The notes beneath the pieces were generated by a model. It searched no databases, was not told the DNA's origin, and was given only the letters and a program-made list of their open reading frames with translations. DNA of 6,446 nt from Spirochaetota bacterium. GTDB taxonomy: Bacteria; Spirochaetota; UBA4802; UB4802. Below are positions 1 to 6,262 of the stretch, in pieces. How positions within the stretch are numbered: position 1 is the stretch's first letter; each line of letters starts with the position of its first letter. The stretch spans positions 1-6,446 of the forward strand of contig JAKPOE010000306.1 in assembly GCA_029548025.1 (NCBI GenBank), written 5' to 3'. Made by a program: the position numbers and the translations under genes.

Positions 1-660
1 GTGGTTATGGATGCTGATTTACAGGACCAACCCGAAGAGATTGTTAAATTGTATAATAAGGCACAGGAAGGATACGATATTGTAGTGGGAAAGAGAGTGG
101 AAAGGAAAGATACATTTATAAAAAAGATTACCTCAAAACTATTTTTCACAATCTACTCGTATCTAACTGATACAAATATAGATGGAAGCATCAGTAATTT
201 TGGCATATACTCCCATAAAGTTATTAATAGTATAAAGAGTTTTAAAGAGCATACCCGTTCATTTGGTTTGTTTGCAATCTGGGTAGGGTTTAAAAGGATT
301 GAAATTGCTATAGAGCATTCCAACAGAAAGAAAGGTAAATCAAGCTATAGCATTAAAAAATTATTTACATTAGCTCTTGACAGCATTATATCACATTCTG
401 ATAAACCATTGAAATTGTTTTTAACATCAGGCTTTGTGTTATCGTTTCTCTCATTTTTATATGCTATTTTTCTTGTTATACAATTTTATATCTTTTCAAT
501 CCCTGTAACCGGGTGGACAAGCTTGATGGTTTCAATTTTTTTTCTTGGTGGTATTATTATTGCCTGCATGGGTATTATTGGTTTATACCTTAATAAAATA
601 TATGATGAAGCAAAAAACAGGCCTTTATATATAATAGCAGCTACAACATTTAAGGAATAA
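1..660 (+). CDS. GT2 family glycosyltransferase, membrane-anchored (5' partial)
   Basis: This is the C-terminal part of a family 2 glycosyltransferase of the DPM1/GtrB/ArnC kind. These enzymes usually move a sugar from a nucleotide donor to a polyprenyl phosphate or related lipid carrier at the inner face of the cytoplasmic membrane. The window opens inside the gene. The visible residues begin at the DxD region (DADLQDQPEE, residues 4-13), which binds the metal and nucleotide sugar, so roughly 90 upstream residues are missing. The GTG at base 1 is therefore an internal codon, not a start. The conserved R/G-K-S-x-Y-S segment lies at residues 109-117. Two transmembrane helices follow, at about 137-165 and 171-197, and the protein ends with the family's NRPLYII tail (206-212). 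The next gene starts 4 bases downstream. The family is clear; the sugar and acceptor cannot be read from the sequence. Confidence 0.9.
   Translation: MVMDADLQDQPEEIVKLYNKAQEGYDIVVGKRVERKDTFIKKITSKLFFTIYSYLTDTNIDGSISNFGIYSHKVINSIKSFKEHTRSFGLFAIWVGFKRIEIAIEHSNRKKGKSSYSIKKLFTLALDSIISHSDKPLKLFLTSGFVLSFLSFLYAIFLVIQFYIFSIPVTGWTSLMVSIFFLGGIIIACMGIIGLYLNKIYDEAKNRPLYIIAATTFKE
652..657 (+). promoter_or_regulatory. Possible Shine-Dalgarno site for the oxidoreductase gene
   Basis: AAGGAA lies 7 bases before the ATG at 665, inside the last codons of the glycosyltransferase gene. It supports that start and suggests coupled translation. Short purine runs are common in AT-rich DNA, so chance is possible. 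Confidence 0.45.
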
Positions 661-664
661 TTAC

Positions 665-1804
665 ATGGATACAACCTTTACTATTGGATTTATAGGCGGT
701 GGACTAAATTCGGCAGTTGGTATTACCCATAAGATAGCATCACAAATGGATGGGCACTTTAAACTTGTGGCGGGCTGTTTTAGCAGACATAATGATATAA
801 ATATACAAACGGCTGAATACTTTAATATGGACAAAAAAAGATTATATTTTAACTGGAAAGATCTTTTAGAGAATGAAAAAGATAAAATTGACGCCATTGT
901 TATTTTAACCCCAACCCCATCGCATTATGAAATTTTAGAAGAGACAATAAAAAATCAGTATGCAATAATATGTGAAAAAGCACTTGTTTCTTCGCTGGAA
1001 GAAGGTAAAAAGATTAAACAGCTAATACATAAATATAAAAACTTTTTAACAGTAACCTTTAATTACACAGGTTACCCCATGATACGAGAATTAAAACATA
1101 TGATAAACAAGGGAATATTAGGGGATATTAACCAAATACACATTGAAATGCCGCAGGAAACCTTTATAAAAGTTGATAAAAATGGTAGCCCAATATACCC
1201 CCAACCATGGCGACAAAAAGATTATGATATACCTACTGTATCCCTTGACCTGGGAGTACATCTGCATAGTTTAATTTATTTCTTAACACAAAAAAAACCA
1301 TTAGAGGTTGTTGCCGTTGAAAATTCTTTTGGTCATTTTAAACAGGTAGTTGATAATGTTATTAGCATTATTAAATATTCGGATAACATGATATGCAACA
1401 TGTGGTACAGTAAATCTGCCTGTGGACACAGGAATGGATTGCGATTAAGAATTTTTGGCACTTATGGTTCGGCTGAATGGTATCAAATGGAACCTGAAAA
1501 GCTTATAGTATGTGATAACAAGGGGAACATACAGATAGTTGATCGTGTAAGCAACCTTGTTGAGGTAACATGTTTACCCCGGTATAACCGGTTTAAGGCA
1601 GGACATCCTGCAGGTTTTATTGAAGCTTTTGCAAATTTATATGAAGATATTGCTGATACATTGCAACATTATCAACAGCACGAAGACCCTCCTGTAAATT
1701 ATACTTTTGATATAGATATCGCACTTGAAGGATTAAACCTTTTAAATACGATAAACCTTTCAGCAAAAGAAAAAGCATTCATAAAATTGGAAGAAGTTAT
1801 ATGA
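665..1804 (+). CDS. Gfo/Idh/MocA family NAD(P)-dependent oxidoreductase
   Basis: This 379-residue protein is a probable cytoplasmic sugar or cyclitol dehydrogenase/reductase with the two-domain Gfo/Idh/MocA fold. Its N-terminal Rossmann domain (about 1-130) carries the dinucleotide-binding loop GFIGGGLNSAVG (8-19). The usual E-K-P motif appears as E104-K105-A106: the catalytic lysine is kept but the proline is replaced by alanine. The C-terminal domain holds D195-L-G-V-H199, matching the family's D-x-G-x-H motif with its active-site histidine. The opening GGG loop and the PWR segment (191 region upstream of D195) resemble the roughly 380-residue subfamily rather than the shorter WlbA-type sugar dehydrogenases. 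Substrate is unknown. The ATG is 4 bases after the upstream stop and fits the first beta strand, with AAGGAA in front. Its last four bases overlap the FkbM gene, so the pair is probably translationally coupled. Confidence 0.9.
   Translation: MDTTFTIGFIGGGLNSAVGITHKIASQMDGHFKLVAGCFSRHNDINIQTAEYFNMDKKRLYFNWKDLLENEKDKIDAIVILTPTPSHYEILEETIKNQYAIICEKALVSSLEEGKKIKQLIHKYKNFLTVTFNYTGYPMIRELKHMINKGILGDINQIHIEMPQETFIKVDKNGSPIYPQPWRQKDYDIPTVSLDLGVHLHSLIYFLTQKKPLEVVAVENSFGHFKQVVDNVISIIKYSDNMICNMWYSKSACGHRNGLRLRIFGTYGSAEWYQMEPEKLIVCDNKGNIQIVDRVSNLVEVTCLPRYNRFKAGHPAGFIEAFANLYEDIADTLQHYQQHEDPPVNYTFDIDIALEGLNLLNTINLSAKEKAFIKLEEVI
1789..1796 (+). promoter_or_regulatory. Possible Shine-Dalgarno site for the FkbM gene
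   Basis: GGAAGAAG ends 4 bases before the ATG at 1801, within the end of the oxidoreductase gene. The spacing is short, and the ATGA overlap may make re-initiation the main way this start is used. Confidence 0.35.
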
Positions 1805-2868
1805 TTCCAGTGCATAAACAAAATATCAATTATGAAGTAATAGATTTTTGTGAAAAGTTTAAACATTCAAAGCAACCAAAGTTGATTTTTGGAATTAATG
1901 AGTTTGCCAATTCGATTGCAGAAGCAATGGATATTGACGGTTTTATTGATGATTATACAACAACTACAGTACATTTAGGGAAACCAATTTATAAAACTGA
2001 AACAATACCAAAAAACGCTTTAGTTGTAAATGTAGTAATATTAGGAAGGCCTCTGACAGCCAAAAATAAATTAAATGAACAGGGTGTTGAACATCTTGAT
2101 TATTTTGCCTTTTATAAATACTCGCGTTTAAAGCTCCCAAATGTTACCTTCTGGGATGGTTTTATTCAAGACTTTGACAATAATAGATCAAAGTATGAAT
2201 GGGTATATTCTATTTTATCTGATGAACAATCCAAACAAGAATTTGAAAAGATAATAAATTTCAGACTGTCGTATGATTTATCTAATATGCATGGTTTTAA
2301 AAACATTCAGGATCAACAATACTTTGATGCAATACTGAATATTGCAACATGTGATGTATTTGTTGATATAGGTGGATTTGATGGATTTACAAGCCGTGAA
2401 TTTATAAAAAGAAATCCTCATTATAAACATATATATTTTTTTGAACCTGACATAACAAATATGGAAATAGCAAAAGAACTGTTGAAAGATTTTTCAGGAA
2501 TACAGTATTATGAAATGGGATTGTCAAACGCTAAAGGTAATACAAATTTTTGTATTAATGGGTCAAGTTCAAAGATAGATTCTAGTGGTACAAAAATAAT
2601 TTATGTAGATAGGCTTGACAATATCATTTTTGAACCTATCCAGTATATTAAAATGGATGTTGAGGGTTATGAGTCAAGTGTACTGGAAGGTTGTGAAAAA
2701 ATTATTAAAAATTACCAGCCATCATTGGCGGTGTGCGCATATCACAAACCTGATGATTTATGGAAAATTCCTGAGCAAGTTTTATCCATTAATAAATCAT
2801 ATAAAGTATATTTACGCCATTATACCGAAGGGATTACCGAAACTGTTTTATATTTTTTACCAGATTAA
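1801..2868 (+). CDS. FkbM family SAM-dependent methyltransferase with N-terminal Rossmann-like domain
   Basis: This 355-residue protein is a probable O-methyltransferase acting on a sugar hydroxyl of the glycan or its precursor. The FkbM domain occupies about residues 175-350. Motif I is FVDIGGFDGFTS (187-198), the SAM-binding acidic strand is YFFEPD (212-217), and the diagnostic KMDVEGYE segment lies at 284-291. The first 110 or so residues are not part of FkbM. They contain a beta-strand/glycine start (LIFGINEFA, 28-36), a GFIDD element (47-51) and a later LVVNVVILGRP strand-loop (74-84), which together resemble the small nucleotide-binding domain of PglD-type proteins. This is a resemblance by eye only. 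FkbM proteins without such an extension are about 200-280 residues, so this one is long. The start overlaps the upstream stop as ATGA. The target of methylation is unknown. Confidence 0.88.
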   Translation: MIPVHKQNINYEVIDFCEKFKHSKQPKLIFGINEFANSIAEAMDIDGFIDDYTTTTVHLGKPIYKTETIPKNALVVNVVILGRPLTAKNKLNEQGVEHLDYFAFYKYSRLKLPNVTFWDGFIQDFDNNRSKYEWVYSILSDEQSKQEFEKIINFRLSYDLSNMHGFKNIQDQQYFDAILNIATCDVFVDIGGFDGFTSREFIKRNPHYKHIYFFEPDITNMEIAKELLKDFSGIQYYEMGLSNAKGNTNFCINGSSSKIDSSGTKIIYVDRLDNIIFEPIQYIKMDVEGYESSVLEGCEKIIKNYQPSLAVCAYHKPDDLWKIPEQVLSINKSYKVYLRHYTEGITETVLYFLPD

Positions 2869-2912
2869 TTTGTAACAACAATGTTATTATTAAAATTCAA
2901 AGTTGGCTTGCT

Positions 2913-3659
2913 ATGATTATTAATAAATTACTATCACACCTAAACAATCTATCTTTATCACAGCTTCCTGATTTTATAAATAAGATGATCGATCCTGACA
3001 CCTTTAAACGAAAAGAATTTATTTATAAATGCTCACAGGAGTCACCGGAAGGATCATATATCCTTGACGCAGGTGCCGGGCAGTGCCACTATAAAGGCTT
3101 CTTTAATAAACAAAAATATATTGCCACTGACCTTAGTGTAGGCGATATAAACTGGGACTATAGCAAATTAGATGTATTGAGTAATCTTGAAACATTGCCA
3201 TTTAAAAATAATGTCTTCCACAGTATTATTTGTATAAATGTTCTGGAGCATGTAAAAGAACCATTCAATGTAATTTCTGAATTTTATAGAGTTTTAAAAC
3301 CTGGCGGTTCATTGTACCTTACTGTACCGCAGGGATGGTGGTTGCATCAAGAACCATACGATTATTTTCGCTATACAAATTACGGGATATCATACTTGCT
3401 GGAAAAGGCCCATTTTTTCATTAATGATATCAAACCAACATCAGGTTATTTCAGCTATCTGGCAAACAGAATTACCTTTTTGCCTAAAGCTTTGTTCTGG
3501 ACAATAAAAAGCAAAATAATACGAATTTTACTGCTACCTTTTGAAATCATTTCATATCTTTTATTTGTACTGCTTATCCCAATAATTCTTAATTGTATCG
3601 ATGGTTATGATAAACAAAATAAATTTACACTACACTACATGGTAAAAGCATCTAAATAA
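2913..3659 (+). CDS. Class I SAM-dependent methyltransferase (Methyltransf_11 type) with hydrophobic C-terminal segment
   Basis: This 248-residue protein is a probable methyltransferase of the UbiE/Methyltransf_11 group common in polysaccharide loci. Motif I is ILDAGAGQC (50-58), the acidic strand end is ATDLS (71-75), the post-motif region is LEHVKEP (111-117), and the LKPGG turn is at 128-132. HQEPYDYFRYT (145-155) is a signature of this glycan-associated subfamily. Residues about 203-226 are strongly hydrophobic (leucine, isoleucine and phenylalanine rich), suggesting one membrane helix or peripheral anchoring. Such an anchor would place the enzyme near lipid-linked glycan. The ATG follows a 44-base gap that shows no clear Shine-Dalgarno site, and the DAHP synthase gene begins 5 bases after the stop. 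It belongs to a different family from the preceding FkbM enzyme, so the two probably act on different positions. Substrate is not identifiable. Confidence 0.87.
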   Translation: MIINKLLSHLNNLSLSQLPDFINKMIDPDTFKRKEFIYKCSQESPEGSYILDAGAGQCHYKGFFNKQKYIATDLSVGDINWDYSKLDVLSNLETLPFKNNVFHSIICINVLEHVKEPFNVISEFYRVLKPGGSLYLTVPQGWWLHQEPYDYFRYTNYGISYLLEKAHFFINDIKPTSGYFSYLANRITFLPKALFWTIKSKIIRILLLPFEIISYLLFVLLIPIILNCIDGYDKQNKFTLHYMVKASK

Positions 3660-3664
3660 AAAGT

Positions 3665-5008
3665 ATGTATACTGAATGGACAAAAAAATCATGGCAAAAT
3701 TTTAATTATTACCAAAAAGCCAATTGGTATGACACCGGACTTTTAGCAGATGTTTTACAGGAATTAAGCAAACTGCCGGCATTGGTATTTGCTGGTGAAA
3801 CCAGATCTCTGAAAAAAGACTTAATTGACATATCAAGGGGAGATGCATTTTTGCTACAATGCGGTGACTGTTCTGAAAGTTTTGTAGATTGTCAGGGACC
3901 CAGAATCCATAATCTCATACGTATTATCTTACAGATGTCTATGATTATAACTTACATCACAAATAAAAGAGTGGTTAAAATTGGAAGAATTGCGGGTCAA
4001 TATGCAAAACCACGTTCAAATGAATTTGAAATAGTGGATAATGTTCAATTGCCAATTTACAGAGGTGATATGATCAATAGCTTTTTGCCCGCACAGGAAT
4101 ATCGTAAACATGACCCAAAAAGGATATTGGAAGCTTATTATAAATCAGCAGCAACATTAAACTTAATAAGAGCATTTACAAAGGGAGGATACGCATCCCT
4201 TCAGTCAATCACAGATTGGCAAAAGCATTACTTCAAAAATTTTCCTATAATGGATAAATATTCTGAAATTGTTATAAACATAACAAAAGCAATTAACTTT
4301 ATGAAAGCATTGGGGCTGGATGTAAATAATCCTCAATTTAATGAAGTAAACTTTTATACATCACACGAAGCTTTAATACTTGAATATGAAGAAGCACTTA
4401 CAAGGATTGATACAACCACCGGTGATTGGTATGATACCAGTGCTCATATGTTGTGGTTAGGCAACAGAAGCCGTCATTGCGATAGTTCTCAGGTTGAATT
4501 TTTGAGTGGGATCAATAATCCTATTGGTATTAAAGTTGGACCGGATTATAACGATGAAGATTTAATTTGTATAATTGATAAACTTAATCCTGCTAATGAA
4601 CAAGGAAAAATATGCATTATTACTCGCTTTGGTATACCTACAATAAACAAACAACTTCCAGTTTTAATAAAACATATTAAACGCAAAAAAAATAATGTGG
4701 TATGGATATGCGATCCAGTTCATGGTAATACGTATGTTAATAAATATAATCGCAAAGTGCGGCGTTTTGAAGACATAGTAAAAGAAATTGAATCATTCTG
4801 GGAAATTTGTATACATGAAAAAGTTATCCCGGGAGGCATTCATATAGAATTGACTGGCGATAATGTAACTGAATGCATTGGTGGATTGCGTGCTTTATCA
4901 GAAGAAGATTTAGATAACAACTACACTTCATTATGCGATCCAAGGCTTAATGCAGAGCAATCTGTTGAGTTAGCCTTTAAAATTGCTGATATTGTAAAAC
5001 AATATTGA
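3665..5008 (+). CDS. Class II 3-deoxy-7-phosphoheptulonate (DAHP) synthase
   Basis: This 447-residue cytoplasmic enzyme should condense phosphoenolpyruvate with erythrose 4-phosphate to DAHP, the entry step of the shikimate pathway. It is the plant/Mycobacterium class II type. From memory of the M. tuberculosis enzyme, the metal ligands align as C69 (C87), H353 (H369), E395 (E411) and D425 (D441). The PEP-binding residues align as R108 (R126), R268 (R284), K290 (K306) and R321 (R337). From R268 to D425 the spacing is identical, with no insertions. Other signatures are AGQYAKPRS (110-118), YRGDMIN (132-138), TSHEA (232-236), SAHMLW (259-264), DPVHGNT (350-356) and GDNVTECIGG (398-407). The length matches full-size class II enzymes rather than shorter phenazine-type PhzC (about 400). 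Departures are CGDC where GGDC is usual, and GNRSRH where GERTRQ is usual. The sugar-locus setting argues for a specialised role; a housekeeping role remains possible. Confidence 0.93.
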   Translation: MYTEWTKKSWQNFNYYQKANWYDTGLLADVLQELSKLPALVFAGETRSLKKDLIDISRGDAFLLQCGDCSESFVDCQGPRIHNLIRIILQMSMIITYITNKRVVKIGRIAGQYAKPRSNEFEIVDNVQLPIYRGDMINSFLPAQEYRKHDPKRILEAYYKSAATLNLIRAFTKGGYASLQSITDWQKHYFKNFPIMDKYSEIVINITKAINFMKALGLDVNNPQFNEVNFYTSHEALILEYEEALTRIDTTTGDWYDTSAHMLWLGNRSRHCDSSQVEFLSGINNPIGIKVGPDYNDEDLICIIDKLNPANEQGKICIITRFGIPTINKQLPVLIKHIKRKKNNVVWICDPVHGNTYVNKYNRKVRRFEDIVKEIESFWEICIHEKVIPGGIHIELTGDNVTECIGGLRALSEEDLDNNYTSLCDPRLNAEQSVELAFKIADIVKQY

Positions 5009-5027
5009 TGCTTATAGCTTAAAAATC

Positions 5028-5032
5028 AGGAA
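5028..5032 (+). promoter_or_regulatory. Shine-Dalgarno-like site for the ATP-grasp gene
   Basis: AGGAA lies 7 bases before the ATG at 5040, in the 31-base gap after the DAHP synthase stop. It is the best-placed ribosome site in the window and supports that start. Confidence 0.5.
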
Positions 5033-5039
5033 TCAAACA

Positions 5040-6215
5040 ATGAAAAAGTTATTGATAGCAGGAGGAAGCCATTCAGATATTCCATTAATTTTAGCAGCAA
5101 AAAAATTGGGCTATTTTGTTATTACTACTGGCACGCGTGAAGAAGATTTAGGACACCAATACTCTGATAAATACATTAAAGCGGATTACTCCAATATGGA
5201 ACAAATAGTATCGATAGCCATTGATGAGAAAGTTGATGCGCTATGCCCCTGTTGCAATGACTTTTCGGCAATAACCTGTTCGTATGTTGCTGAAAAACTT
5301 GGCTTTAAAACATTTGATACTCTTGAAGTAACCAGAACAATTCATTACAAAAACAAATTTCGCGAATTTATGAAACAATATAATTTTCCATCGCCTGTTG
5401 CAGCAAACTTTGATAATGTTGAAGATGCACTGCAATCAATAGAAGCATTACAATTGCCGCTCATAGTAAAGCCTGTTGATTTAACAGGAGGGAAAGGTAT
5501 ATCCAGAATAGCAACGTATGATGAAGCAAAACAAGCCATTATTAAAGCACTATCTATTTCCCGTCAAAAAAAAATAGTAATAGAAGAATTTATTGACGGA
5601 TCATATCATGGACTTTCTGTGTTTTTAAAAAACAAAAAGGTAGCCTTCTATTTTTTTGACAACGAATACTATTACTTAAACAAATATCTTGTTGCTGGCG
5701 CATACTGTCCAGGAAGTGTACCCAAACAAGCTATTCAACAGCTTTGCGCTGTGTATCAAAAAATGGCGGAAATTCTTTCTTTACATGATGGTATTTTCCA
5801 CACGCAATTTATTTTAAAAGATGATAAACCTTACATAACTGAAATATGCAGAAGACCACCCGGCGACTTATACCTTAAACTGGTTGAGTATGCTACCGGT
5901 ATTCCATACTCTGAATATATTGTCCGCGCTTTTGCAGGTTTAGATATTACCGGTATACAGCAATCACCAATTAATGGTAATTTTATACGCCATTGTATAA
6001 TGCCTAATAAATGTGGTATCGTAAAGAAGATAGTCTATAGCCATGAAATAAACAATAACATATTGGAAAAATTTGAATGGTACACAACCGGCGAAACTGT
6101 TACGGATTATTTAACTCACAAATTTGGGATTGTATTTTTAAAATTTGATTCATACAATAATATGGTTGACTGCATTAATAGTATTAATGAACTTATTAAA
6201 GTTGAAATGGAATAG
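5040..6215 (+). CDS. ATP-grasp domain ligase
   Basis: This 391-residue protein is a probable ATP-dependent carboxylate-amine (or similar) ligase, which would activate a carboxylate as an acyl phosphate and join it to a nucleophile. The N-terminal pre-ATP-grasp domain (about 1-95) opens with a beta strand and GGS turn (LLIAGGS, 4-10). The ATP-grasp core holds K106, K144 in IVKPVD (142-147), the glycine-rich loop TGGKGI (149-154), and the hinge IEEFIDG (171-177). The Mg-ATP site is represented by Q246 and E258, a CarB-like Gln/Glu pair, followed by R262 in ICRRPPGD (259-266). The position that is often Asn two residues after E258 is Cys260. Residues beyond about 300 form a C-terminal domain that I do not recognise. 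Neighbours are DAHP synthase and a WecE-type aminotransferase, which suggests joining a carboxylic acid to an amino sugar or amino acid. The exact substrates are unknown, and PurK-like purine synthesis is unlikely in this setting. Confidence 0.85.
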   Translation: MKKLLIAGGSHSDIPLILAAKKLGYFVITTGTREEDLGHQYSDKYIKADYSNMEQIVSIAIDEKVDALCPCCNDFSAITCSYVAEKLGFKTFDTLEVTRTIHYKNKFREFMKQYNFPSPVAANFDNVEDALQSIEALQLPLIVKPVDLTGGKGISRIATYDEAKQAIIKALSISRQKKIVIEEFIDGSYHGLSVFLKNKKVAFYFFDNEYYYLNKYLVAGAYCPGSVPKQAIQQLCAVYQKMAEILSLHDGIFHTQFILKDDKPYITEICRRPPGDLYLKLVEYATGIPYSEYIVRAFAGLDITGIQQSPINGNFIRHCIMPNKCGIVKKIVYSHEINNNILEKFEWYTTGETVTDYLTHKFGIVFLKFDSYNNMVDCINSINELIKVEME

Positions 6216-6262
6216 ATAGTAGTATATTAACTACGATAACAATAATAAAATAATTTAAAACT

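Noticed and set aside
486..897. Antisense open frames of 62 and 78 codons across the glycosyltransferase/oxidoreductase junction
   Set aside because: They lie opposite strongly recognisable genes, show no family features and have no supporting start signals.
2615..2875. 86-codon + strand frame inside the end of the FkbM gene
   Set aside because: It is a shifted-frame shadow of the conserved KMDVEGYE region and has no independent features.
2873..2886. Inverted repeat TAACA/TGTTA with a 4-base loop after the FkbM stop
   Set aside because: A 5-pair, mostly A-T stem without a T-tract is expected by chance in AT-rich DNA.
2869..2898. TTTG followed by TAAAATTC, considered as a Bacteroidota-type promoter (TTTG / TAnnTTTG)
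   Set aside because: The -7 element matches poorly and the gap is only 44 bases within an evident operon.
5241..5539. Two antisense 64-codon frames inside the ATP-grasp gene
   Set aside because: They overlap the conserved ATP-grasp core on the opposite strand and look like chance open frames.
5566..5574. Run of nine A in the ATP-grasp gene, considered as a slippage or phase-variation tract
   Set aside because: The frame is intact, and runs of 8 A/T also occur at 536-543, 1290-1297 and 4685-4692, so this is ordinary for AT-rich coding DNA.
6219..6234. Inverted repeat GTAGT/ACTAC with a 6-base loop after the ATP-grasp stop
   Set aside because: The stem is only 5 pairs with no T-run after it, too weak for a terminator, and the next gene follows in the same direction.
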